The translations under genes and the position numbers were made by a program. The notes under the pieces were generated by a model that was not told the origin of the DNA, ran no database searches, and saw nothing but the letters and a program-made list of their open reading frames with translations. A stretch of 64,000 bases of DNA from Berghia stephanieae (taxonomy: Eukaryota; Mollusca; Gastropoda; Nudibranchia; Aeolidiidae), in the NCBI GenBank assembly GCA_034508935.3, contig CM067446.1, positions 18,540,820-18,604,819 of the forward strand. Direction: 5' to 3'. Shown piece after piece: positions 1-35,190 of this stretch. Positions within the stretch are counted from its first letter, which is position 1. The number at the start of each line of letters is the position of its first letter.

Positions 1-134
1 TTTGCTGAATCCGAAATCAACAGTAATTTTTGTTTTGAATTTTAACTTGTCTTGGAATTCGTAAAAAGACATAAAAAGTAAAAACAAATGCCAACAAATG
101 TTGACTTGATCCTTTCCACGACGATTGACAAGGA
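1..134 (+). other. 5' flank or 5' UTR of RAP1GDS1
   Basis: AT-rich sequence upstream of the candidate start codon. It holds short upstream ATGs near 88 and 98, but no TATA box or initiator I would defend. The transcription start cannot be placed from sequence. Confidence 0.3.
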
Positions 135-159
135 ATGAGTGAATCGAAGAAAGTAGAAA
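135..159 (+). CDS. RAP1GDS1: candidate first coding exon of RAP1GDS1 (tentative)
   Basis: The first supported exon (367) needs one base from an upstream exon. An ATG at 135 opens MSESKKVE and leaves one extra base before GT at 160-161, so it is the one start in this stretch I found with the right phase. Vertebrate SmgGDS also starts with a short polar N-terminus. The donor (AAA|GTGACG) is mediocre. The ATG at 191 has a donor only in phase 0 and does not fit. The true start could lie outside the window. Confidence 0.3.
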
Positions 160-366
160 GTGACGTGATTCGAGATTCGTATGCGCGCAAATGGAGGCTC
201 GACTGAAATCACCACAAGCAGCTGAAAAGTTTACTTTGGCTCAAGTGACTTTAAAGCCCTCTTTAAGCAAGCAAATTTATTGTGCATATTTATTTGACTT
301 ATATATTGCAATATTGCTTAAAAATTTTTTTTAACTGGAATCATCTCACATGTTTTCTCTATACAG

Positions 367-24162
<23,796 letters not shown>

Positions 24163-26740
24163 TGAATATTATAAATGATAATTTAATTCCTTTGATTTTC
24201 TTTAACCATTTATTTCAGCTGATTTATTCCATTAAAAAAAAATAAATCTTAGTTCATAACAGTTCAGAAACCATGGTATAATTTTAAGCTTTTTCCGGAG
24301 CAATAATATCAATTACGGTAGAAACTGCTTAAACTAATAATCAAATATTCAACAACTCCACTCACTCACTCACTTATTCCTATGACATCACAGTGATCAA
24401 TTTGGGGGGGGGGGGGGGGGGGGGGGGGGAGACATGTGGGATGTAGACTTCACAACCTCACGCCATTCATCACCGTCTCTAGCCTTTTCTTGAAGGCTAT
24501 TAAAGTCAACAAATTCATGTCAGTGTAAAGCTTTATGATTTCATTGAAGTCACTCCAACCAATTATGTCCCTTCATCTTCTTCCATGTACGACATGCAAC
24601 AGAGTTCTATGGTTTTTTTGCACCCCGTAATTACACTCTCCTGTCTTCCAGTCTGTTGCTTTTCAGGATTTCTTCTTCTACCTCAACACCTCGACTTGTT
24701 CAATCTCTGACATGACAGTTGCTGAGGTCTGCACAGTGTATTGATTCATTGAGAAAACAGTTCTTTAAAAATTTCCATTTGTAGCGGCAAATTAAAATAT
24801 TTTTCAATGATCACTCTCTTTTTATGATAATAATAATAAATATTTATTTATATGTGGCTTTACTATCCACTGGTAAAGTGCTCAGCAGCGCTTTACAAAA
24901 CCAGCACACACACATACCACACATACGCATCCTCTTTCTCTCCTTGTCACAATGTGGATACAGGCAAAAGTACTGACCTACATGGACGATCCCAAAGCTA
25001 GAGTACAGTGGCTCTTTTTCTAATGCACGGTACAAGACAATTAAATGATATGAGTGACAAAGGATATGTAAATATTAAAAGTGATAATGCGTGATGGTGA
25101 TGATGCACATAATAATCTAAAGATTGGTTCAAATTACTTACTTAACAATATGTGACACTGCAATGAATGATGACTGAAGATGATGATGACAATGACAATC
25201 TCAACCACGTTATTGGAGTCATTCAATATTATTGGTATGGGAGTCCATTATAATTATATCATTTTCAGTTTGTCTACCCATGGCAATGCACCGTCTCCGT
25301 CACAAGTTCTCTTTTGTTAATAAAATTGTTATTTTCACTATTTCAAATGAAGTCCAGGCATCAAAGGTTTTGGTTTATTGTATTGTTCTTCCAATGATTA
25401 GGGAACCAAAATGTTTCTCATTAATTCAAGTTCTCTTCACTTGTGATAACATACAAATGTCACTTGTATAAAATCTGGATTTATAGCCGGGGCGAATTGA
25501 CTCTATTTTGTATAAAAAGAGGTACATGATTAATACAATAATTCTAAATTCACGCTTATTCCCGTGCCATACTTATACACAAGCGAGACTTATCTTAGCA
25601 CATCATATCAATCTATTGACTGATCATTATCTTAAAATTTATATTAACAAAAATCAATTTATTATTACATGGAATGAAGATTTTTAGCAAATAACACTTT
25701 TATATTTTTATCAATTTTTAGATCTCGGTTACTTTTACTTGCAAAAAAAATACTTAACAATTTTAATCTGAACAAATACCAACAATAATACTCTTTGCTA
25801 ATCATGCATAAATATCACTGTGATTCTGGAAGTGAATGGATACAATGCAGTGCGTAGAGATGGTGTGAAGAAAATACGTTGATTTATTAGTGATTTGTGA
25901 TCGATATTAATTTGGTGCTAGGTCTGTGACGATGATGTTTCAATTGATGTGTAGTTACAGACATCAACATTCGTGAAGAATGGAGCAAATTTATCTATAT
26001 ATATTGCTAGATGAGCTAGGATGGCAATTGTAAGGGTCCAATAATTAGCTGATAATTCAAACAGTTGCGATGTAGAAAGGGATGTAAATTAATTTGATCA
26101 TTTGCATTGAAGTGTAACAAAGTCACAATTTACTGAAAGATCTAATTTTAAAATTAATTATATAAATTTCAGAGGATCTACTTACAGTCATCACACATGT
26201 TAATGTGATAAAAGATTCATGATTAAAAATGTGAAGAATAACACTGTAAAATCACAAAACTGACACGAGCAATGACACATGATCCAGAAAGCAGTGTTAC
26301 ATATAGTAACACTCGCTGAACAATTGCGAATTCTAGTCAAATTGCTATGCAAGTGGTTGCTGAGAGGGTTGTGCATTTAAGTCCTATTGTTTTCCAAATC
26401 AGATTTTGCCACTTTCTTCCAGGGTTGCTCGTCAAAATACTGCACAATTTCTTTATCAGATTTATGGTTCAAGTCTTATAAGTGTTACAACTGATGTTGA
26501 TCTAACTCGAATTTTTTGATATCAGTTTTAACTTTATTGCAGTAGCATTTCGATGTTTAAATTTAATCCTTAGTGGTTACCAATTTATCTCAAACTTATT
26601 TAGTGTCGGTCAGCAGTATGTCAGCAAGCTGGTTTGAACAGAGATTTATTTCCTTCTGCGAATAACTGTCCTAGAGATAGCTGAATCTCTTTCTGAGCTG
26701 TTGCTGTAACTCAGATACAACAGTGACGAGGACTGCTGCA
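24163..26740 (+). other. 3' flank of RAP1GDS1, start of the intergenic region
   Basis: A 26-G run at 24404-24429. A possible repeat piece at about 24835-25035 (GGTAAAGTGCTCAGCAGCGC). No gene found. The remainder, 25.05-26.7 kb, is AT-rich with nothing recognised. Confidence 0.55.
24241..24246 (+). terminator. possible poly(A) signal AATAAA of RAP1GDS1
   Basis: A perfect AATAAA lies 79 nt after the stop codon, in an A-rich stretch. It is the first one downstream, but AATAAA is common in AT-rich DNA and cleavage cannot be confirmed. Confidence 0.4.
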
Positions 26741-26746
26741 TGTCTC

Positions 26747-26838
<92 letters not shown>

Positions 26839-26885
26839 TCACTCTCTCTTTCTCTGTCTTTCTCCTCTCTCTCTTTCTCTGTCTT

Positions 26886-26922
<37 letters not shown>

Positions 26923-26990
26923 TCTCTCTCTCTCCTCTCTTCTCCCTTTCTCTCTCTTCTTTCCTGTTTTTTTTTCTTGTTTCTATTTTT
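26741..26990 (+). repeat. (TC)n microsatellite
   Basis: About 245 bp of TC with TTC/CTG interruptions. ORFs in both directions (Ser/Leu; Arg/Glu) are artefacts. Confidence 0.97.
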
Positions 26991-28112
26991 CTTTCTATAT
27001 CTTTTCTTTTCTTTTCTCTTTTTAATCTTGTTTTGATTAGAAAACTTATTGACTAGTCTACACATATCAAGCACTCTTCTGCTCACTGGCATTGATGAGT
27101 TTATCACAAGGCTTAAGCGGTTTCTACTATTTGTGATTAAGAATATTATTAGTTAGGTTGTGGTCTATGTAGAATTTGATGTAATTCAGGAATTAAGAAA
27201 TAGCAAGCACTGACATATTTATATAAAGACTTAATGTAAAGTGTAAGTTTTATAAGATATTACCAGAATAGTAAAAATAAAAAAAACAAGAAAAATAACC
27301 CTAACAACCCCCCCCCCCCCCCCCCCATACACAGAAAAAAAGAAAAAAAAGATTTAAAATAAAAAAAAAAAAAGAAGCACAACTAAACAAAACAAAATAA
27401 ATTTAATTAACAATGGAATGAAGATATTTGCAAATCAAATGTTTTTTTTTTCTTTTAGAATTGACGAAGAGTAAAGTTTTATTGCCAGAAAATAAATACA
27501 AAGCAGAAAAAACAAAACTTAATTAACAATAGAGGAAACAATTTTTTATATGGATTATATATATTTATATATGTAGTGATTCTAATGGATAATGGATATT
27601 TCTATATGATATTTGTCAGTGATCTAAGGATGTGCACTGAAGGGCATAATTATATTATATTATCTATATGTATATTTGTCAGATGACATCTAAGGATTGC
27701 ATAGATACTTTAATCAATGATAGGATGCAATAGATTATCTATTATGATAATTTGTGTATTGCTCAGGTGACGACATCTAAAGATGTTGCATGGAAGGACG
27801 TAATTTTAATAATAAATTATGATAACAATACTCTTAATTGACTGACATTAATCATGAACAATGTTACATGGTGATGAGACAAAGGCATTCAGCATTTATA
27901 TATTTTTTAGCATTGTGACTGAGGTGATGGCGCTCTTGGTAGATGATTGAGTTGTTAGGATAGCTGGACACAGTAAATGTGACCAACTGTCTCAAAACGG
28001 TATATATCAGGGCTAACCCGATGCTTAACTCTCTTGAGTTCATATGTATGGAAAAGCATGGTGAACTCGAAAGGGTTAAAGCTCAATTTTAAGCTTAGTT
28101 TTCTAAGATTTT
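26991..28112. other. intergenic AT-rich DNA
   Basis: A 19-C run at 27308-27326. Fragments near 27590-27805 resemble SINE-B tails (CATCTAAAGATGTTGCATGG). No gene seen. Confidence 0.5.
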
Positions 28113-28369
28113 GCCGACCTGGCACTATAACGGAATATTCGTAAAATTATGAAATTTTGGCTCCTATTTCAGAGCTTTATGAGCATCTCTAAGTCATTAA
28201 AACTTGTTGAAAATGAAAGTTGATGCCTGACTTCATAATTTTAAGGATATCGAAGTATTATTTAAACCTTTTGTGAGTAAATTGTTGATTTTTAAAGTTA
28301 ATTATAGTGGCTACCATTTTTATCTCCCAAAAATTACGAATTTTTAGATTTTCCAGAGGGCAGGTCTGG
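28113..28369. mobile_element. MITE-like element, AGACCTGCC family, copy 1
   Basis: Ends GCCGACCTGGC and GGGCAGGTCTGG surround AT-rich DNA. The internal TTAAAACTTGTTGAAAATGA is also found near 46520 and, reversed, near 53970. About 257 bp. Confidence 0.65.
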
Positions 28370-28537
28370 ATTTGAGTCAAAGCAAAATGCCTCCTTTGAA
28401 CAGAAAAGATTTATTTTGTCTCTTCGACTTAAAAGAAATTGAATTTCCTTATTCCAATAATGTTGATGTGAAACTCCATTTTGTTTATCTAGTTCAGAAT
28501 GACACGTTGTTGGGTCCCAAATGAACTACTGTCAACA

Positions 28538-28680
28538 GGGGTAACTTTTCCTTAAGGGATAATTTGCCTTAAGGGGTAACTTTGCCTTAAGGGGTAACTT
28601 TACCTTAAGGGATAATTTGCCTCAAGGGGTAACTTTGCCTTAAGGGGTAACTTTGCCTTAAGGGGTAACTTTGCCTCTAT
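28538..28680 (+). repeat. 18-bp minisatellite, 8 units
   Basis: Eight head-to-tail units of about GGGGTAACTTTGCCTTAA (17-18 nt) with few substitutions, between 28538 and 28680. Confidence 0.95.
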
Positions 28681-28944
28681 AAATTTGGAGCATTTTGAGT
28701 GAGTTCAGCTTTGCTGTAATTTTCCTAGTTGAAAGACTTCACTTTATATTTTCAAGGAAATAATTGCCACAAAATTAAATATACTCAAATTGGTCCAACA
28801 CTTAAGAGGCAGAGTTACCCGAGTTGACGGTATCATTCTTTACATATTTTATTGTTCAATGCAAATCTGTGGTCCCATGCATGAATCTGATAATCCACAT
28901 TATATTGAGAAATTAGGGAGCTGGCACAGATGAAAGATAAAGAT

Positions 28945-29102
28945 CTGAACAAGTGTGTATGGAACAGTGCCAGACAAAGCAAGAAAGAAAAATACAAGAA
29001 AAAAAAAAACCCATCCCCGACTGATTTTTTGGGGGATTTTGTTGTTGTTGGTATTTGTCTTTCTTGCTTTGTCTGGCACCGTTTCATACACACTTGTTCA
29101 AA
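28945..29102. repeat. inverted repeat built from SINE-D-type tail
   Basis: GAACAAGTGTGTATGGAACA, then GTGCCAGACAAAGCAAGAAAG on the left, is inverted in CTTTCTTGCTTTGTCTGGCA, then CACTTGTTC on the right. Arms are about 45-50 bp with a spacer of about 55. A similar structure is at 44450-44600. Confidence 0.75.
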
Positions 29103-29399
29103 CTCACATTATAAGACAGTTGACAAAATCAACCATAAAGTCACACAGAAAACAATAATGGAATGTCAGTTGTGTTTAGATAAAATAGAACAATTTTTTT
29201 TCCTTCTAATTCTGTACAGATGAAAAATGTAGTTAATAGACTTTGACTCATGAATAATGTATGTTTCAATTTAACTCATTTCTCCTGAAAATGCGGTTTA
29301 TCAGGTTTATGCAAGGGCCCACAGATTTGTCCTTTCGTTCATAGCGATTAGGCCCATTAGGAGCTGGAGTTTATCCAGTTTCTATAGCGTGAAAAGGAC

Positions 29400-29650
29400 A
29401 CTAGTTTAGTTTACAAGATTTGCATACCTGCCTACTATATTATACTATAGCTGAAAAGGACACTAGCAATTGCAGGTTACCCTTTGGATAGATTTTAGTC
29501 TAACAGAAATTACTTTCTGCCAGAATTAACATATCCAGCAACCGAATCATTGTTGGGTGGACAGAGGGTGGGTCAGAAAAAAAATAAATCTTGACCTCCC
29601 CAGGAGCGATCTTGGTCCCTTTGCTTGTGAAGCAACTGGGACCCCCCAAG
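29400..29650 (-). repeat. SINE-C-like relic, minus orientation
   Basis: ACCCTTTGGATAGATTTTAG, AAATTACTTTCTGCCAG and ATCATTGTTGGGTGGACAGA, followed by a head with GCTTGTGAAGCAACTGGGAC. Diverged. Confidence 0.55.
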
Positions 29651-29955
29651 AATGACTTAACTATGCTGTATTTTATCCTGTTCAGAAATGATGATCATTC
29701 CATAATCTGACAAGATTAAATTGTGTTATTTTGTTATTCGTTTAAATCTTTGCATGCCATTTTGTTGTTATTGGTGAAAATGTGATAGATAAAATTTTTA
29801 CTACAAGTTTTAGTTTTTCATTCACTTTAATAATTAATCTAGATCTGTTCATCACAGCTTATTTTGCCCTTGGGATGGTTGATGGGCTACTTTAACTTTT
29901 ATAGCTTGTTGTCTATTTCCTGATTGTGTGGCTGTGGTGTGGTCTTGTGGTATGA

Positions 29956-30474
29956 CTGGGTGGGGATCCTGACCTCCCATAGCGGGCAGGGAGGTACAAA
30001 CTGTGTCTTCTATCCCCCTTTATCTGTTATCCAACATGCTTTCTGTCTTTGTCTCAGAATGAGATTACTTGGTTTTGTCCTGGCACTGGCCGGAATCCTA
30101 GCTGGGAGGGAAACAGTCAAATGCATAGTTATTGTTTTGGGAGATGATATTTTTTTCCTTGTAAATCATCTCTCTGTTATGTATTATTATTTTTATTTTG
30201 AATGTATAATGTAAGCATTTGAGTGTGTTCCTCTTTGTTGGATTTTGTGCTTGTGTCTGGATGAGACTTGTAGGTGATTTCAAACTAAGTACATTGGTGG
30301 TATGCTCTTGGAATCTACATCTGAGCCCTATTTGTTCTCAATTCCCCTTTGTCTTACTTTTTCTTGGGTGCTTTAATTGTAATTCTAGAACTTTTTACTA
30401 TCGCATTTTCTTCCTTTTTACTGGCGCTGATATAACCTAAATGTGTTGCAAGCGCCGTAAAACCCTTAAAAACA
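29956..30474 (+). repeat. repeat E copy 3
   Basis: It starts GGGTGGGGATCCTGACCTCC and runs to the GGCGCTGATATAACC, then GTTGCAAGCGCC tail. SINE-A copy 3 follows directly. Confidence 0.88.
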
Positions 30475-30484
30475 AAAACAAAAC

Positions 30485-30780
30485 TTGTGGTATGACACTC
30501 GCTTTCGGATCGGAAGGTCCTGAGTTTGAGTCTTGCACGGGGCATAGTTGAGTCTTTGAAAAAGGCTCTTTACTGACATTCACTCACTGTACTCAGGTGT
30601 AAAATGAGTACCTGGCCTTATCAGCGGTGTCTCTGTCCGAAAAAGATTGTAATATCGCCTAAGAGGCGTCGTGTCTCGTTGTACATGTTAAGTGTTGCTG
30701 TTGGCTAGGGACCCCTTGTAAACCGCTTTGAGCACGTTTTGTGGATATTGCTCTATATAAAAGCTCAAAAAAAAAAAAAA
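30485..30780 (+). repeat. SINE-A copy 3
   Basis: It lacks the first bases of the head (starts TGTGGTATGACACTCGC) and ends TATATAAAAGCTC plus an A run. It sits directly behind repeat E copy 3. Confidence 0.88.
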
Positions 30781-31068
30781 GTTCTGATTAAATGTATTGC
30801 CCCTAAGTGGCTTTCAGGTCTTGTCCTAGAATTTTGCGCGTCTTAGCCGGAATCAATTGCTGTGAGGGAGGCAGTCTAATGCGATCGTCCTCCAGAGCAA
30901 TGAGTGAGGCCTATGAAACTGGAGTTAATTCCAGCTTTTGGGGAGTTAAGTGGATAGATATAATTGCTTACTACCCTTTGAATAAGATGCTAGTCTGTTG
31001 TGAAATACTTTTCTTCCCATGTGGCTATTTGGTCTAGTGGTATAACACTAGCCTTTGGATCGCTTATG
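30781..31068. repeat. SINE-C-like relic (-) and SINE-A head fragment (+)
   Basis: 30820-31016 carries TTACTACCCTTTGAATAAG and other text like the minus-strand SINE-C copies. 31019-31068 is a SINE-A head (TGGTCTAGTGGTATAACAC) cut off by unrelated DNA. Confidence 0.5.
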
Positions 31069-31331
31069 GCTTCATGTGTAATAGTAACCAACACGACTGT
31101 AACCGACTCAGTTGCGTGTACAATACAAGACAGGATTCTGGATAGTGTAGAAGTGTAAAAGGAAATGGGAAGGTCAATGTTCGAGCCCGCCTGTTTTTAT
31201 TCTCATTTAGCTGATATGCGAGTCATATAGTGTTCATTGATTCATGATGGCTTAATGCAATGACTTAACAGTATTATGATATTTAGAAAAGGCTGCCTGA
31301 AGCCTGTGATCGTGAAAATACTAACGAAAGA

Positions 31332-31495
31332 GTGAAAATGGAGAGGCTTCCTATAGGAACGATACAGACAATGGACGTTTCGGGTACAAAACCTTCGCCA
31401 CCATATTAATTTGTGTATTTTTGTGCTGACAAAGGGTTTGTACCCGAAACGTCCATTGTCTGTATTGTTCCCATACGAAGTCTCTCCATTTTCAC
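31332..31495. mobile_element. fold-back element with 64-bp arms
   Basis: The left arm 31332-31395 and right arm 31432-31495 are reverse complements at roughly 9 of 10 positions, with a 36-bp spacer. Both contain CCCGAAACGTCCATTGTCTG on one strand. See Part 2 for the hammerhead-like reading. Confidence 0.9.
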
Positions 31496-33100
31496 TATTA
31501 TGATATATGTATAATTTAACATTGGGGCACTGAACTTTAAAAAAAAATAGATGTTCTTTATTAATTTCCTTTTTTTTTTTACAGTGCCTCTTTCACTTTC
31601 TTATGTATTTTACTTATCATCTTAATGATTTTTCCACACTCGAATAATTCCTAAATGGTGCCAATTTTGTCATTTAATATACTTCCTATACTTACTCTAA
31701 TGTGCTGTGTTACCAATTTGAACATTTGGGACCAAAGTGCAATTTATTTCTCCAATTTACAATTATTATTTGTTAATCTTAATCATGTGATTGTGATTTG
31801 GTAGATCAATTCTTACTATTTCTATTAAATGTGCGTTTGAGTAATCCTGATAATTTGTATTGTCATCAGTATCCAATTCTTCACTCAGTTGACCTAAATT
31901 ATCTCATTCGACCAATATGTAAATGGGTATCAGTGCCAACGTAAAATGGTCAATAGTTGTGGATGTTTTTGTGTGTGTTTTTCTCTCAGTTTTTGTTGTT
32001 TTTTTCCTCATTTTTTTTTTTGTTCTCTTCGAACATGATAAAAATAAATACTAGTGGGCGCATAACGTATACTCAAAACTGTTGTAAAAAGTCATTGGAC
32101 TTATGAATGCATCAACTGTTGACGGTGCGACGTGCTGATGGTTGGGAAGTATTTCATTCAAAGTAGAATTGTTTATAGAGCTCAAGCTTAGTGACTTAAA
32201 TAAGATCATATTTATGAATTAATTAATATTTTGACGTTGGGAAGTATTCAATGCTTATTTAAGCCTACCAAGTAGAATTGTTTATAGAGCTCAACTAAGA
32301 ATCAATGAATGCATAGCAGCCAATTGTCCTGATAAAACCGGGACTGTCCCCATTTGGCAGTCTGAGAAGAAGAAAAAAATTGGCCTGTTTATTTGTATGA
32401 AAATGACCATTGCATGTCCCATGATTATGCTTTTTTGATTAGCAAATTAAAGCAAGGTACAGAAAAAAGCTCTAAATCAGGATTATATTATATAAAAGTC
32501 CAAAAATACTGCTGTTTTGGGCCATGATGGTGTTGTGAATTAGGGTGTTCCATTTTAGCTCTTTGAAAAGTTGTCCGCTATGATGAATGTTCTGCCATGC
32601 CGATGGTTGAGAAGTATTCAATTCTTATTTAAGCCTACTAAGTAGAATTGTTTTTAGAACTTGAGCTCAATGACGTTGATCATTTAATATTCTGATTTCC
32701 TCAACCACCACCACAGTATTGCTTCCTTGCCATTATCATCATCACCATCCTCTTCTTCCTCTTCATCATCAACAGAATCACGACCATGCAGAATTTTTAA
32801 AAACTGTACTGTACTGCTCCTTTCTTCTTCCATATTTCCGTGCTATTACTATTAGATGATTACCGTGTTTGTGAATTGTGAATGTGACTATATTATAATA
32901 CAAATGTACGTGTGTTTGTCCTACTGGCTTGAAATTGTCAATAAAATACATACGCACATCACCAGGATATAACTGGACTTAAGTGTTTGGCTTTAAATTT
33001 TAATAGTTTTCCTTGTTTGTTCGTTTGGTTATAATATGCGCACGTGTATCGCTCTCTCTCTGTATTTACAAGCTTAAGATTGATTGAATTATTAAGTTGC
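31496..33100. other. intergenic DNA with three diverged direct repeats
   Basis: At about 32140-32190, 32235-32295 and 32605-32665 a block like GGGAAGTATTCAATGCTTAT, AAGTAGAATTGTTTATAGAG recurs in the same direction. No gene seen. Confidence 0.6.
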
Positions 33101-33102
33101 GG

Positions 33103-33440
33103 GTGGTTGGATGGGAGCATCACCCTTGAATCATATACCTATGATGTTCGCATGGGTGTACGATCCGATAGTGATGTCGTTTCTTCTTCCCTTTACTAGC
33201 CTATCCTGCTTCTTTGGTTTGTGATTGTATTTTTGACAGGGGATATTTTTTTTTCTGTAAATCTTCTGCCTGTTTGTTCTTGGTTATTTATAATTTAGCT
33301 TATGGTATCTTTAGGTTATGATTTTGATTTACATTTGTACTATTTTTGTTAGATTGCTTGTTTTTTTGTTTCAGCGGTCTCTCATATAACCTCAATTGTG
33401 TTGGAAGAGACCTAAAGCAACAAACAAACAAACAAACAAA
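33103..33440 (+). repeat. young interspersed repeat I, copy 1
   Basis: About 325 bp (GGGTGGTTGGATGGGAGCAT to GAGACCTAAAGCAAC) with an (AAAC)n tail, almost identical to the inverse of 63530-63862. No ORF. The tail suggests retroposition. Confidence 0.9.
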
Positions 33441-33464
33441 AACTTATTAAGTTAAGGCTAGGGA

Positions 33465-33560
33465 TATTGGTCAGTACTGACCCCCAGGCGCTAGCACCTG
33501 CGGTCAGTACTGATGAACAGGTTCCAGCGCCTGGGGTCAGTACTGACCAATAGGTCCTGG
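33465..33560. repeat. nested palindromes GGTCAGTACTGACC
   Basis: The 14-bp perfect palindrome GGTCAGTACTGACC occurs near 33470 and 33535, with GGTCAGTACTGA between them. CCCCAGGCGCT and AGCGCCTGGGG make the region one large imperfect hairpin. It is GC-richer than its surroundings. Confidence 0.85.
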
Positions 33561-34439
33561 TGTCTATTGGTCCGTATTGAACAACAGGTGCCACCGCCCA
33601 CAGACAACCTCTCTTCGGTCTGTGCCACCGCCCGCCATTGATCAGCACTGTCGAACATCAGGCCTGTTCGTTAGTGCAGACAAAGACCTCTTCGCACTTA
33701 TTCGTCACTTCCTAAAGTATTCCATTAAAAAAACAAAACAATTAAAATCCCAGGCCAACTTATCCGATGACACTCAGTAACACTTGGTCACTTGGATAAG
33801 TTTGATTTCTAACGCGTTAGATGCCGTTGTTTCAAGCCACCATAAGATTCTTTTTTATTTTATGTTATCCATTCTATTTCTTTGGGGTTTGTTTTCCCCC
33901 CGTATATTTTCGTCATTGCTTAAATTAAAGAAAAATAGAGGAAATTAGGATAGATAGAGCGGGGTAGCAAACCATTGTTCTTGTTCATTTATCCCGACTA
34001 CAAAAACAGGAAGTCTGTATGTAAAGCACCAGCTTACTCGCTGCTTGTTTATCCCCAGTATAATTACAAATATAATTTATTGTTCCAGCTTAATAAACTG
34101 ACATGTGTTGTAAACAAGACCGGATGTATACTGATGTTTATTTTGAAGGGTTAAACGGTATGGTTTGTAGTAAAACAAAACAAAAACAAGATTGGTCAAT
34201 GGAGGTATGAATGGCAATGAAAACGCAATAGACTTTTTTTAGGCATTGCTTTTACCCCAAATACCTCGACTAACGTGGTGGTTAGAAGGACCGGACTATT
34301 GGCCTGCTTAACGAGCGCAAGTGCAAAATGGGTGCCTGGCAACTGACTTGTACTGCATTAAAAAGATGCCTGGTCCAAAATAGGGAATTGATTGAACCTT
34401 TGTGAACTGCGTTCGGCATGATTAGCCGGAGTGCAGTCT
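33561..34439. other. intergenic DNA
   Basis: Nothing recognised. GGTGCCACCGCC near 33588 and a related TGTGCCACCGCC near 33620 continue the GC-rich repeat pattern briefly. Confidence 0.5.
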
Positions 34440-35190
34440 CAAAAGTTATTCAATAAAGGGGAGTCATTCAGTAAAAACATTAAAATATTGTGTTGTGGAT
34501 GGATTAAATCCCTTGATTAATTAACAAAGTAAGGGGAGCAATCAAGTTAATGCTAAAAAGCTCCAAAATTATTTGTTACGATAGAGTTGCATCCCTTGAA
34601 TAAAAAAATGGATATATACATCAGAGTTATTAAATGAAGGGCGACAATCCAGTAAATACAAAGAATCCCCATTCTTAAATTTGTTGCGGATGAGTTGCAT
34701 CCCTTGAATTATTTTTTAAAAGGAAATACATGGGACATTACTCTTTGCAATGTGGTCAAAAAGGGGCACGTAACCTATCAAAGAGCTGTAAATAAAGTGA
34801 GACAATCCAGTAAATACCAAGAGCATCCATATTGCGGATGAGTTGCATCCCTTGAATTATTTTTTAAAAAGGAAATACATGGGACATTACTCTTTTCAAT
34901 GTGGTCAAAAAGGGGCACGTAACCTATCAAAGAGCTGTAAATAAAGTGAGACAACCCAGTAAATACCAAGAGCCTCCATATTGCGGATGAGTTGCATCCC
35001 TTGAATTATTTTTTTTTTAAATGGATTTTTAATACATGGGACATTACTCTTTCTAAGGATGAAAAAAAAGGGCACATAACCTATCTAAGAGATATTCAAT
35101 AAAGGGAGCCAATCCAGTAAATACAAAGAGTACTCGTACTGGAATTTGTAATTGATTGGTTATATCCCTTGAAAAATGCGCCAGTAACCT
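34440..35190 (+). repeat. about 149-bp tandem repeat, 4-6 decaying units
   Basis: GAGTTGCATCCCTTGAATTA recurs with CCCTTGAA at 34593, 34701, 34849, 34998 and 35166. Central units are 148-149 bp and nearly identical (TACATGGGACATTACTC, GGGGCACGTAACCTATCAAA, CAGTAAATACCAAGAG). The outer units are shorter and diverged. Confidence 0.93.

Noticed and set aside
191-244. ATG at 191 as the RAP1GDS1 start exon
   Set aside because: Its usable donor at 245 leaves phase 0, while exon 367-465 needs one leading base.
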